DNA of 64,000 nt, taken from assembly GCA_009809945.1 (NCBI GenBank), contig WTPW01002090.1, positions 30,810 to 94,809 of the forward strand, given 5' to 3'. A model generated the notes under the pieces. That model was not told where the DNA came from. It saw only the letters and a list, made by a program, of their open reading frames with translations, and did not search any database. A program made the translations under genes and the position numbers. Of the stretch, positions 12,378 through 23,914 are shown in pieces; position 1 is the first letter of the stretch; each line of letters begins with the position of its first letter. This DNA comes from Gigaspora margarita (taxonomy: Eukaryota > Glomeromycota > Glomeromycetes > Diversisporales > Gigasporaceae).

Positions 12378-12553
12378 TATTAACTTTTTTTAAAAATTTG
12401 AATTGAAATATCTTGCAAATATCAAATCAAATTTAATAAAACTTTTTTTATTTTTATTTTATAACTATATAGATTTAAAATAAAAAAAGTTTTATTAGAT
12501 TTGGTTTGATAATTGGTAAGATATTTTGAATTAAAGTTTAAAAAACTTTTACT
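12378..12553. mobile_element. Foldback inserted in the 138-bp satellite
   Basis: The left arm through AATATCTTGCAAATATCAAA and TTTAATAAAACTTTTTTTAT is mirrored by ATAAAAAAAGTTTTATTAGA and TTGGTAAGATATTTTGAATT. It interrupts the tandem array, which resumes on both sides. Confidence 0.7.
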
Positions 12554-12921
12554 TAGAAATTATTTGCCTGTTTTCTATTGACCTTTCCCCATATATTAAT
12601 ATTCTGATATTGATCTTTTATATAAAAATAAAAGATGAATATCAGTATAATAAGGTATAAATATTAGCTAACTAAAGAGTATACTTTAATATCCTAATAT
12701 TGATCTTTTATAATATTATTATATATCTGTTTTGCTATAATTATTTGACAGATCTATGGCAATATAAAAAATAAATACTAGTACAACATAAAAGATAAAT
12801 ATTAGTTATCTAAAGAGTATATTTAAATATTCTGATATTGATTTTTTATATTATAATTATATATCTAGTTTGCCACAAATATTTGGCAGATCTATAGCAA
12901 AATAAAAATTGAATACCATTA

Positions 12922-13067
12922 GGGCTGTAACATATATTACATAATTTCATTTTTCAAGGGGGTTACTCCTCTCCCCCTATATCATATATGATCATATATG
13001 AAATATATATATATATTTTTTTTTCAGGTATCCCCCCTAGAATTTTACATAATATCTGCTACTGCTC
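12922..13067. mobile_element. 146-bp MITE inserted in the satellite
   Basis: Terminal repeats GGGCTGTAACATATATTACA and TAATATCTGCTACTGCTC are imperfect inverted copies, flanked by TTA on both sides (12919-12921 and 13068-13070). Removing it restores the 138-bp period of the surrounding satellite, which independently supports the boundaries. A 3-bp TTA duplication fits PIF/Harbinger-type insertion. The ends resemble those of the element at 21245. Confidence 0.65.
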
Positions 13068-13889
13068 TTATAATAAAGTATAAATATCTGCTAACTAAAG
13101 AGTATACTTTAATATTCTAATATTGATTATTTATATTACAATTATATATTTGTTTTCTACAAGTATTTGGCAGATCTATGCCAACATAAAAAATTAATAC
13201 CGTATATGCAAGAGTAAATATCATTTAACTAAAAGGTATATTTTAATATCCCTATATCAATCTTTATATAGTATTATAATTACATATCTGTTTTGCTACA
13301 AGTATTTAGCAGATCTATGGCAATATAAAAGTTAAATACCAGTATTTACAAGAGTAAATATCAGTTAAATAATAGGTATATTTTAAATCCTGATATCTAT
13401 TTTATAAATCCTTTTTTCTGTTAAATAATATTAAAGATAAACATTAGTATAATTAAAATAAATAGTATTTTATTTTTTTTTATTTCTGGTATATAATTAA
13501 AAAGCAACAAATTTTGATTTTTATTATTTAATACAAATATTATATACATGAAATTAATAGCTAAATAAATATATAATATAAACTAATATATTAAAAAAAT
13601 TCATCTTATATTACTATGCCTAAGCTTCTAGAAGCTTTTTGACTTAAACTACTTCTACTATAATATGGTTTAGGTCTAGCAGCATTGGTAGAATAAATAT
13701 TAGAACTTTTTTTATTTAATTTTAAATTATTTTAAATTATTAACATATAACAAATTAATTGAATTTTAGAAATATAAATTATTTTGTTAAAATTTTAATA
13801 GCAAATTATATAAATTTTAACAAATATATTACTTGATTTATTATTATTAATAGCTTTACTTGGTTTATTATTACTAAAAGCTTTACTTT

Positions 13890-15540
13890 TACCTTTATTT
13901 ATCATAGTACCTTCAGAGATTATATAAATAAAACTTTACAAAAAATTTAGTAAAAATCTTAAATAAATTGCATTGTAAATATTAAAAATAATACTAAAAA
14001 AATAATATATATTATTAGATATTATTTTAGTTATTGATATAGCAGCTTCAGAATTATATGAATAAAATATTACAAAAATTTTAGTAAAAATCTAAATATT
14101 TGCATTATAAATATTAAAAATTTTATCAGAGACTATTCAATTAGTTATTTATTTTTTTTTATTTTTTTTTTTTTGTGTTAAGGTGAGGTCATGCCTCTGG
14201 TCTTTATTGAAAGTATATTGATCATTACAACATTACTGTACAACCTTTTTTATATACTATCTACTTAAGTACCGAGACTTGGACTAATTTAACCATGACC
14301 TAAACCTACCAGAACCTTCCATATTCCCATATATATGGCTGACCTGGGTTTGTACGTCCCTTTTCTAACCAACAATTAGTATTCACATGTCTGCCACTTT
14401 ACCCACACTACCTAGTATTATCACTTCCAATTTGGTGTCAGTTGCCAGGTAGGCACTTTGTGCTTCCAAATTGGTATACCTGAGTCCCCTACTAGTGTAC
14501 TTCTCAGGAGTTCGTATCTCAAGCCATGCAGCTGCCTCTACCACATTGGGTAAGTATCTCAAGCCTGCATGCTGCCACAACTAGCTGATTTTCCTGCGTC
14601 TTCAGGGCCCTGGATTTAGCATTCTAATTCGGTAATGTGCGAACGACTGTACTTCCCGCTATGGTGACGAGTAACTGGGCTTGTTTCGCAAATGCTTCCA
14701 AATTACAGATATAGTTGGATGGCATCATGAGGATCTGGCGAACCATGATGCACTCTGCATGCACTTATACCTGCCTATTCTGTATTGGTGGTCCTAGCCC
14801 CCTTAACGTCTGAGGACTCCCATATGGGTATGCCTAGAGCCCGTTATGTCTTGACACATACACGCCTCCATGCTTTAACTTCTTACTGGCCGGTAAGTTC
14901 TGTATTGCCCTTATGAGGTTCACTCCAATCCCGATACCCACTACAACCTTCCTATCGGTCCTTCATCAGTATCCCCAAACTTCCAAACCAGTTAGCCCAG
15001 AAGGGTTGGTCAGCCCGGCTTTAGGTGCCGAATGGGCTCCCTCCCCTTGGTACATGCTGCTGAAACACATGTCCTTTTCCTCTGGCGTGACTCCGGCGGC
15101 CAGGTTGGTGGATCCCCTCCTCAAGGATCTTGTCATCCAGTTCTCTGACTCCAGTTTCTGGTATTCCAAATATACTTAGCACCGTTGAAGATCTTTGCTA
15201 CTTCCTTACTCGGGACTTCCAAACGGGTAACCACTTTCTGATCCTTGGATTTTATGTGCGCCTGATGGCTCCCATTCAAGATGGTATACCAGAGGACCAA
15301 TGAGGAGAAATGGCTACTGTAACACAGGCCTATTTTCCAAATGTCGCCAGTGGGATTTGAACTCTAGACCTGCCACTTGGGGTGTGACAACTTACCAACT
15401 TCTCCAAGTCGCCACACCTCTTCAATTAGTTATTTATATAGCACATTTAAAGATTATATAAATAGTAAAAATCTAAATTATTTGTATTATAGATATTAAA
15501 AATTTTACTAGTATTATTAGAAATTGTAGTAAAAGCACTA
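13890..15540. repeat. Degenerate tandem repeat of about 140 bp split by a retroposon
   Basis: Three blocks share a common order: AT..TCAGA.ATTATATAAATA, then AGTAAAAATCTAAAT, then TGTAAATATTAAAAAT. They start near 13905, 14045 and 15440. The third follows directly once the retroposon at 14153-15420 and one target copy are removed. On the minus strand the blocks read Ser/Lys/Asn-rich, so a decayed repetitive exon cannot be excluded. Confidence 0.55.
14153..15420 (-). mobile_element. Long tRNA-headed poly(A) retroposon, copy A (1.27 kb)
   Basis: On the minus strand the element starts at 15420 with a tRNA-like head. An A-box-like GGCGACTTGGAGAAGTTGG is followed by a B-box-like GAGTTCAAATCCC. 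A relatively GC-rich body follows, then AATAAAG, a CTCACCTTAA tail motif, and an A-rich tail ending at 14153. Perfect 17-bp duplications TTCAATTAGTTATTTAT flank it at 14136-14152 and 15421-15437. This is the signature of target-primed reverse transcription of an RNA polymerase III transcript. The length is several times that of ordinary SINEs. Small open frames inside it look fortuitous. Confidence 0.85.
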
Positions 15541-16825
15541 TTGGACATTTTAGAAAGGGCACTTTTACCAGAACTTGTATCAGAAGTACTTTTACTAGGA
15601 CTTGTAGCAGGCAAACAACCTCAGAAGTACTTTACTAGCACTTGTATTAGGGCACAATCAGAGCTTGTAATAGAGCACAAATAGAATAGAAACTACTAGG
15701 ACCAACTCTAGCACCAAATCTTCTAATACTATAAGGACTACCAAGATAATCATAGTAGTATGAAATATACTAGCTAGGGCACTAGCTAGTAGTATTAGAG
15801 ATTTTAGTAATTTCATTAATTTTATTATATTTTTACTAATTCCTTTTTGGTTTATTAAAATTTTGTGATATGGATGTATCTTCGCATAACAACAAAATTT
15901 GTCTTAACTAAAAATTATACTGTATTACTACAAAATAACATGCACTTGTACAGTGTTTTGATTACTTGCACATTATTTTGAGTGCAAATATGTGCACTAT
16001 TTTAAGGTAACCTAATTTTTTAAGCTATATGTATAAGATGTACAAAATAGTGCCCATGTGCAGTATAAAATATTTATCTGAAAATCAAATAATCTTGATT
16101 TCTTTAAATAGAAAAAAGCTTTTAAAAACATACAACAATATTTTTCTATCTGCATATTTATATTGTTTGCATTTGAATTTAATTTGCATAATCTGTAACT
16201 TTTGTTGTTAATCTCTAATTGTACTGCTGAACTACCAGAAGTTAATTGAAATCTTGTAATCACATGCTATCATGAAAAAAGTTCATAATTGAAATCAATT
16301 ATTCCAATTAGATCTTTGAAAATGCTATCTAAATATGAGTTAATTTTTGTTTAAAAAATAGTTTATAATATATTATAATATAATTATGTACAGTGGCCTA
16401 CCATATTATTATGGTCACTTTTAAAAATTTGACATTGAGCTAACTAAACAAGTTATAAAGCTAAAAATTGTTAAAATATTATTTAAATCTCAAGCTTTCA
16501 AATAAAAAAAGTTGTAAATTCTATGCAGTAGTTTTTAAGTTAATTAAGATTAACAATTTTGTATAATGTTACACTTGTATAAAATTAATAATTTTTAAAA
16601 AACTAGTTATCAGAATTGCTGTATATTAAAAAAAATTTTTTATTAGGTAAACTAAATATGATTATTTTTTGAAATTTGTTAGTATAATAAATTATATATA
16701 ATTCCAAATTTTTAAAAACTTTTAAAAAATTTTAAACTAAATAGTGTTATTAAATATAAAAGTTAAATATTAAATTTAAAATTAAAAAAAAATTTTAAAA
16801 ATTTTTAATATTACTATATGGGTTG
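15438..16825. other. AT-rich spacer with short ACTTGTA/ACTTTTAC repeats
   Basis: At 15540-15780 the words AGAAGTACTTTTACTAG and GGCACTTGTA recur several times. On the minus strand they would encode Ser/Lys-rich low complexity. The remainder has no coding-like frame and no clear element ends. Confidence 0.45.
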
Positions 16826-17150
16826 CAGGCAATATAAATAGCCCATTTTTACATATATCTTATGTTGAGATAATTGAGTTTAATCATTTGTTTTGATTTT
16901 CAGACTGATCTGGGATTAACCAAATTTTATGATTTTAATTAGTTAAAGGTAGCAAGTGACTATTGGATAATCTTGTAATATGTTGACTTGTGTAATTTTT
17001 CCTTTTATATTATCTTGATTTTTTATTATGCAATTTAACTTTCATTCTAATTAAAAAATATTAATCATGTCAAAATTTATATAAATCTAATAAAAACTCA
17101 TTTTTCAAAAAAATGTAAAAATGAGCTGTTTCTATTGCCCATGCCCCATA
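16826..17150. mobile_element. MITE, copy 2 of the family at 6966-7301, inverted
   Basis: Read on the minus strand, this stretch matches the MITE at 6966-7301 over most of its length (for example TTTTTGAAAAATGAGTTTTT and TAATCATGTCAAAATTTATA). The ends are diverged: GGGTTGCAGGCAATATAAAT on the left against GGGCATGGGCAATAGAAACA on the right. This identifies two members of one family about 9.5 kb apart. Confidence 0.7.
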
Positions 17151-18464
17151 TTTAATAATTTTATGAATATTTTTTAAAAAATTTAAAATTTTTAAAATAT
17201 ATGTAATTTGTTATACTAAACATAATTTCTTAGTAATTAAGGTTAGTTTACTTAATAAAAATTAACTTTTTTATATACTGAAAATTAATATTTATTTTAT
17301 ATTAAACTATATTTTTACTAGTAAATCGTACAAATGAAAAAATCTAAAAAAAATTAAAATTAATTATTTTAAAAAGTACTGTATAGAATTTTATAATTTT
17401 TTTTATTTAAAAGCTTGAGATTTAAATAATATTTTATACAATTTTTAGCTTTATATCTTGTTTATTTGGCTCAATATAAAATTGTTAAAAATGTCCATAA
17501 TAATATAGTATGCTACTGTAATTATGATTCAATTGTGTAGAAAAAGAAGTTTGTTTGAACTTTAAAAAGTTGCTAAACCTAATAATTATGATTGAACACT
17601 TTTGTTATATATTCAATTATATAGTATTCTATATATAATAAGCACTATGTTGGAACATGCATGGGCATTATTTTGAAACCTAGTATACTATTTTTAGAGA
17701 ATGTGATTTTCAAAATAACACCTATAATCATTATTTGAAACTGATACTGAACTGGTCAAAAAGAAATTAAACTAGAAATTCTGTATTGCCTTGAAGATAA
17801 CTAGTACAATCAAGTAGTAAATATTGTACAAAAGTATAGAGATCAAAAAAATAACTATTACAATAGATAATTTATACTAATATAGTTATTGGTACTAATA
17901 TACTTTATATCATATTACTGTAAAATAACTTGTCAATATAGCAACCACTTTTAACAATTATTTTTTTAATATTATAGCCTGTTATTCTGAAATATCAATA
18001 GATAGAAGGTTTAATAATGCTCAATATTGGTTTGCTACAAATAATAGAACCTTTTTTCTTCTAAAAAATACATTTAAGATTATACTAATAGTTATATATA
18101 ATAGCAAAAAAATTTTTTATAGCAATTATTCTTTGCTTTCTCTATTTTAGGCTAGTTCTCTGTATATTTTTTTAGGGGTTTGTTTTACTAGATACCTCTC
18201 TCTCTAGTACTAGTAGTGTTCTTTAATTGTTTATAAAATCTAGCAATTATTTATATTATATATTTTAATATTTATTTTAATTGATTTAAAAGAGTTTTGA
18301 ATAAACTTAGCTTTAAAGTCTACTTATCATTTAGCCAGGTCTGGTTGCCTAGATACTTCTAGCCAGTGTCTGAAATTGGGTTGCAGAAGTTGCGGACCAC
18401 AACAAATTTTAAATATTTGCAAGTAAAACTTGATGTGCAAGTGCAGAATTCGCAAATAAATTTT
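17151..18464. other. AT-rich spacer, nothing recognised
   Basis: There are no frames with coding character, RNA genes or clear element ends. Part of 17150-17470 is a reverse-complement match to 16360-16760 (shared phrases such as AGCTTGAGATTTAAATAAT). Together with the MITE between them this forms a larger inverted repeat. Confidence 0.5.
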
Positions 18465-19412
18465 TTAAATTTTGCAAGTTTCCTACATATAATTTTAAAT
18501 TATAGCAATCGTTTTTGTACATCAATTTTGTATAATATTATGTATATCAGATGTCATTAGCCAATTAGATCAGTAAATTATTTTTGTATAACAGATGTAT
18601 GTACATAAATTTTTGTGCAACTTTGCACATTAAGTATTTGTATTTTAATAATTTCAATATGTTAAATAAGTTTCGAATAATGTTAAACAACATAAAAAAC
18701 ATATTTAGACTATAATATTTTTTAAAAATTAAATATGAAAGACATAAAGGCTTTGCTATTAATCAAATTCATATCACCAATACAATAGTGACAGTTTAAA
18801 TTACGTGAATCATAATCTTAAACATTTTTTAACAACACATTCTCTCCTATTGTTATAATACAACTATCTCATTTAACTTCTTATTCAATTTATTCAATTA
18901 ATTACAAATATCTTGATATTCTTTGATGTATATTCTTCTATAGTCTTGTAATAAATATATGTGTATAATTTAGTTACTATCATTGAATTTCAAAATGACA
19001 TAGTAGTATGGATAGCCGCAGATAATATTTGCCTATTTTCATAAAAATAATAATATCAAAACATTTTTTATCAATGTTGTATAATAAGAAATGTAAGAGT
19101 TTGACTAGTTAAAAACAACTCTATTAGATATAAGGTATTTATAGGTCATATGCTCAACCTGGCACTCTCTAGTTTGCTCCTAATTTCATTCAAGATATGT
19201 TATTATAAAAATTCATAGAAATATTGTCATAAGAAATAATAAATTCTATATACTGTACATCTATCTAAAAATAATTCAAAATTCATTTTTCTTAATAAAA
19301 AAATGTAAAAAAAAATTTATATAAAGTAATTCATCAGTAGAATATTTTATTATCATTATATACTGTACTTATATAATGATAAAGAATCCCTATACCAATC
19401 CTTCTAACATAT

Positions 19413-19668
19413 GGGCTGCCGTCAATAGAAATAAGGCAGATCTACATTTGAAAAAAAATTAATACCTTAACTTTCACAGCTCATATATCGATGAATTTTA
19501 AAGCTATTTTGATGATTTAATATTCAAAAGAAAGCTTAAATCGTAAGCTTTTATTTGAATATTAAACCATTAAGATAACTTTAAAATTCATCGATATATG
19601 AGCTGTGAAAGTTAAGGTATTAATTTTTTTCAAATGTAGATCTGCCTTATTTCTATTGACGGCAGCCC
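19413..19668. mobile_element. 256-bp foldback with GGGCTGCCGTCAATAG ends
   Basis: Arms of about 120 bp begin GGGCTGCCGTCAATAGAAAT and are almost identical in reverse complement, turning near 19540. ATAT borders both sides. The terminal words resemble the GGGCATGGGCAATAGAAACA end of the MITE at 16826-17150, suggesting related families. Confidence 0.85.
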
Positions 19669-19744
19669 ATATATGAAGCAATCCAATTAACATTGGTATT
19701 GGATAATCTACACATATGCCTGATTAGAGTATGTAAACTATTTT

Positions 19745-20233
19745 AATTTCGCATTTTATCATTCCTCAAAAAGTCAGACTTTCTATATAATTCTGATAAA
19801 GATTTATATTCACTCTTATCTCTTACCTCAGAAGCTACCTCAGCTGATATAAAAAAGCCTATTACTGCCTAGCTCTTTAGTATTATTCTGACAAACATAC
19901 TAATTTAGCTCTAAACAATGCAAAGGAGCAACTCAAAAGTTTCAGAGCTTAAGATATGCTTACACTATACTCAGTGACACTAAGAAATGTGAACATTACA
20001 ACAAGACTAGTGATGTTGATAGGTTTGAAGACTTTGGCACCATAATTTTCAGTAGCTGCACGTGCTTTAGCAAAGGTATCAAAAGGAATCTGATTTCTAA
20101 GGTGCCAATATTCATAAAAATTCTGTTTTTTTTCTTTTCTTAGTAAGTTGTTGTTATCAGGTAAAAGAAGAAATTTATGTATTTGCATATATACTGCCAA
20201 TTTATATAGCAAATCGGACTTTGAAATTATCAA
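19745..20233 (-). pseudogene. Unrecognised coding-like fragment
   Basis: A 94-codon frame starts at 20233 (ATG) and ends at 19949. Its mixed composition includes Trp, His, Pro and Arg, less biased than most chance frames here. A second coding-like stretch reading ISAEVASEVRDKSEYKSLSE lies downstream at about 19850-19745 in another frame, separated by stops. I do not recognise a family. It may be the remains of a gene carried by the surrounding inverted-repeat element, or two exons with an unrecognised intron. Confidence 0.3.
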
Positions 20234-20639
20234 AATGTGATTTGTTGCTGATAAGATTTGATATACAACGTGTTATACAAAATTTTTAAAATGAAAAATA
20301 TATACGATTTTGAAACAATTTAATTGGCTGATATTATCTGATGCACATAATGTTATACAAAATTAATGTACAAAAAAGATTGCTGTTTAAATTATGCATG
20401 TCTGCAAGTAAAATATTTAAAGGGTTTATACCAGATTATTATATGCAGTTTAGTAGATAATTTTTATCAATTATACAAATTCGGATATAATCTATAGGAA
20501 AGTTTTAAATAGAAAGGAGATTTTTTTATATTGATTATAATCAATTAAAAATACAAACTTGAATAATTGCACTCAATTATAATCAATATATCAAGCCAAC
20601 ACTTTAAAATTATTATGCATAAAATAAATAAAGATCTTG

Positions 20640-20900
20640 TGATTATTAATTTAAAATACTTTGATTTAATCGATTTCTTTATTTATATTATTAACTTAAA
20701 ATACTTTGTTTTAATCGATTTCTTTATTTATATTATTAATAATTAAAATATTATACTTTGATTTAATTATTTCTTTATTTATATTATTAATAATTAAAAT
20801 ATTATACTTTGATTTATGAGTTTTTTATTTATATTATTAATAAATAAAATATTATACTTTGATTTAATTGATTTCTTTATTTATATTATTAATGGTTTGG
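20640..20900. repeat. Minisatellite with a unit of about 55-60 bp, four to five copies
   Basis: The phrase ACTTTGATTTAATCGATTTC followed by TTTATTTATATTATTAA recurs at roughly 20660, 20710, 20765, 20815 and 20865 with small length changes. Two further diverged copies lie at 21565-21650, on the other side of the element at 20897-21556, so the element probably inserted into the array. Confidence 0.75.
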
Positions 20901-21556
20901 ATTTACTGTTTTGTACTAGATTTAGACACTTTTCAAAAACTCATAAAAAATCCAAAAAATTTAAAANCCAAATTTTTTTTANATACAAAAATTTAATAAA
21001 TATNCAAAAATTGGTTAGCAGTATTTTTTTTATATTAATAATAAAATTATTAAGAAAAAAATTTTTTAATAACCTCAATTTTTTATGTAATCTTGACTGT
21101 ACTAAATTTAGTACACTCCTATCTGTATTTTTATTATAAAATTACTAGTAATTTTTAAATTGTGGCTTAGAACAAAAAAATCTTACCAAAAAAAGGAAAC
21201 TTTTTAAAAAAATCCTGTAAAATCAAAAATAAGACTTAAAGTTAGGGCGTGCCATTTATTACATAATTTTTTTACTTAGTAGCTACTCTTATCCATGTAT
21301 AGTATGATCTATTTCAGATTGCTTATGATAATATATAGATTAATAACTACCTCTGACCATGTATCTATAGTAAAAATTACATAATAAATGGCATGCCCCT
21401 TATCAAACTTTTTATATATAATGCTCTATATCTAACAAATTATAAAGAGTTATTTAAAATCATAATTAATTATTTAAATTATTAGATATTGTAGCTAAAA
21501 AGCTGTCTAAATTTAGTACAAAGTACTAAATTTAGTACAAATAAATCCAAGTCATT
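20897..21556. mobile_element. TIR element carrying GTACTAAATTTAGTAC palindromes
   Basis: The left end, GTTTGGATTTACTG followed by GTACTAGATTTAGACA, is mirrored at 21500-21556 by TGTCTAAATTTAGTACAAAG and AAATAAATCCAAG. The palindrome GTACTAAATTTAGTAC occurs at 21100-21116 and 21513-21540. A smaller MITE sits inside it at 21245-21399. Three ambiguous bases (20967, 20982, 21004) fall in the left half. No transposase is recognised. Confidence 0.55.
21245..21399. mobile_element. 155-bp MITE with GGGCGTGCC ends
   Basis: The left end GGGCGTGCCATTTATTACAT is mirrored at the right by AATAAATGGCATGCCCC. TTA lies on both sides (21242-21244 and 21400-21402). This fits a 3-bp-duplicating, PIF/Harbinger-like MITE. 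Confidence 0.7.
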
Positions 21557-22816
21557 AATTTAAAATACTTTGAGTTAATCAATATCTTTATTTATTAATA
21601 ATTTAAAATATTATACTTTAATTTAATCAATTTTTTTATTTATATATTATTAATTAAATAAAAACAATATGATTGTGTGTTTTATTAATTAACAAAAATA
21701 AAATAGCAATAGTATGTTCTTTATTGCTATTTTTTAATATTATATTGTATAAAAACAAAGTATATAATAATAAGTCTAAAGTATAAAAGCAAAATTAAAG
21801 TTAAATTCAAACATGATTTTTTTTGCAATTTTACATTTTATAAATATTAGTTTCATAATGATGTTCAATACACTTGATAAATATTTTCATTCAACTGAAT
21901 CTTCTGAACCAGATTTAAATAATCAAAATTTACCAAAACAAAAAAGTTATAATAAAACACATGTACGAACGATTGGGATCCAAGATGGATTAAAAAATAT
22001 CTATGACTTGACTGTCAAATTGATAGCCAGGGCAAACCTGAATTATACTGTATCTGGTGTTCTCAATATAATCAATATTCTACTAGTATCTTTGTTATTG
22101 GTACAAAAACATTTAAAAAAGATTATTTAGATAAACATATTGGAATTAAAGAATATCAAAAAGCTATGAAAAATATACAAACCATTAACCTGATCTGCTA
22201 GATATAATAAGTAGTTTTATGATACAAGCTGAAGTTAATAAATTAGATATTATTGCTAAAATGTATTGTATATATTTATGTGTAAAAAAGCATCTTGCAA
22301 TTGAAGTATTTCTAGATTTAATAGAATTAACCAATTTACAAATCCAAAATAAAACAGAATTAGTATATAACAAATCTCCAATTACAGTTTCACCTTCTAT
22401 TTTTGGCCCTAAGAGAGTTATTTCAAATACAGTATCTGAATTATTGTTAAATAACCAAGTATCAAATTATGCAATATATAATAATTCAAAAGCTGGAGCT
22501 AATTTTTTATATGCTATTGCTATGTTAATCGAAGAGAACATTTTGGCTAAAGTTCAAAGATCTTCATCATAAAGTATATTAATTAATGAGAGCAATACAA
22601 TTACACATGATAAAACATGTAGCAAAAAATATACTAGTACTTTGATACTTAGGATTAATTGAACTAGATAAAACAAATGCAGAAGTTATTACAAATAATT
22701 TAAAAAATTTTTTTATTGCCAAAATGCTTAATATGCAAAAATTAATACATTTTGGTAGTGATTGTTCTAGTGTTATGATTGGTATGTATAAATATAAATT
22801 ATTTATAAGTTATCAT

Positions 22817-23867
22817 TCATCCGATTTGTCACACAATATTAGATGTAAATTTCATATATATGAAATTTTAAAAAATTACATATAAAATTACTATAAACTT
22901 TGAAGCAATGATGTTTTTCAACTTACATATTAATTTAAAATTAAATTTCGCGATTATATAAAGCAAAAGGAGGTGAATAAAAAAATGTTTCCTGCCAAGC
23001 CACAGTTCAGTCATCTTTGCACTTTTTCAAAATGTAACTTCGCCAAAAATAAAAAATTTACTAATTTTAAATTAGCAATTATAAGTAAAATCATGCTCTG
23101 AACAACTTTACTTAGCCGACCAAAGAAGGTTACCTTGTAAGAAAAATGGGTTATCTATGTACAAACGTTAAAATTTTTAACTTTCCTTGATTGAACTTTT
23201 TTTCATTAGGTAACCTACTTTGGGCGCTTAAGCAAAGTTGTTCAGCACGTAATTTTACTCGCAATTAAGGTCAAAACGCATTTTCTCGGCCATTTACTAA
23301 GTGAAAAATGGGGTCGAAGTTAGAAAAAAATTTTTGTCTTAAAAAATTTTTTATAAAAAAATTTTTTTTCTAACTTCGACCCTATTTTTCACCTAGTAAA
23401 TGGCCGAGAAAATGCGGTTTGACCTTAATTGCGAGTAAAATTACGTGCTGAACAACTTTGCTTAAGCGCCCAAAGTAGGTTACCTAATGAAAAAAAAGTT
23501 CAATCAAAGGAAAGTTAAAAATTTTAACGTTTGTACATAGATAACCCATTTTTCTTACAAGGTAACCTTCTTTGGTCGCCTAAGTAAAGTTGTTCAGAGC
23601 ATGATTTTACTTATAATTGCTAATTTAAATTAGTAAATTTTTTATTTTTGGCGAAGTTACATTTTGAAAAAGTGCAAAGATGGCTGAACTGTGGCTTGGC
23701 AGGAAACGTTTTTTTATTCACCTCCTTTTGCTCTATATAATCGCGAAATTTAATTTTAAATTAATATGTAGGTTGAAAAACATCATTGCTTCAAAGTTTA
23801 TAGTAATTTTATATGTAATTTTTTAAAATTTCATATATATGAAATTTACATGTGACATATCGGATGA
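22817..23867. mobile_element. 1.05-kb palindrome of palindromes (foldback element)
   Basis: Two arms of about 520 bp are reverse complements with roughly 97 percent identity by eye, turning near 23345. The ends TCATCCGATTTGTCACA and TGTGACATATCGGATGA are inverted copies, and the left arm has a 10-bp insertion near 22835. Each arm is itself a hairpin. A motif of about 55 bp around GAACAACTTTACTTAGCCGA occurs four times in alternating orientation (about 23085, 23210, 23430 and 23560). It splits the transposase pseudogene after its VMIG motif. No clean target duplication was found. Confidence 0.85.
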
Positions 23868-23914
23868 CTGTTATAGCATTTATTTATTTTTAGTAACTTT
23901 AATAATTTATATAT

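Larger units (their letters stand above)
12170..13420. repeat. 138-bp tandem satellite, about six diverged copies
   Basis: Repeats of the phrase ATATCTGTTTTGCTACAAGT followed by TTTGGCAGATCTATGGCAAT recur at 12721, 12859, 13144 and 13282, with an earlier diverged copy near 12231. The spacing is 138 bp between the first two and the last two. The 285-bp middle gap equals 139 bp plus the 146-bp MITE at 12922-13067. The left part is interrupted by a foldback at 12378-12553. Copies are diverged, so the array is old. Confidence 0.75.
18465..20425. mobile_element. Possible 2-kb element with TIRs of about 120 bp
   Basis: The block 18465-18590, containing TAGCAATCGTTTTTGTACAT and TCAATTTTGTATAATATTAT, recurs in reverse complement at about 20265-20425 with perhaps 75-80 percent identity by eye. 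Between them lie a perfect-looking foldback and a coding-like fragment on the minus strand. The arrangement fits an old DNA transposon with long terminal repeats, but ends and target duplication are not resolved. Confidence 0.45.

Noticed and set aside
14913..15179. 88-codon plus-strand frame with Pro/Ser-rich, normal-looking composition
   Set aside because: It lies wholly inside the retroposon at 14153-15420, whose GC-rich non-coding body leaves frames open on both strands. No domain is seen.
14970..15420. A functional tRNA gene at the head of the retroposon
   Set aside because: Box-like motifs are present but the acceptor stem and CCA-side pairing are poor, and the copy is bracketed by retroposon duplications. 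It is a tRNA-derived head, not a tRNA gene.
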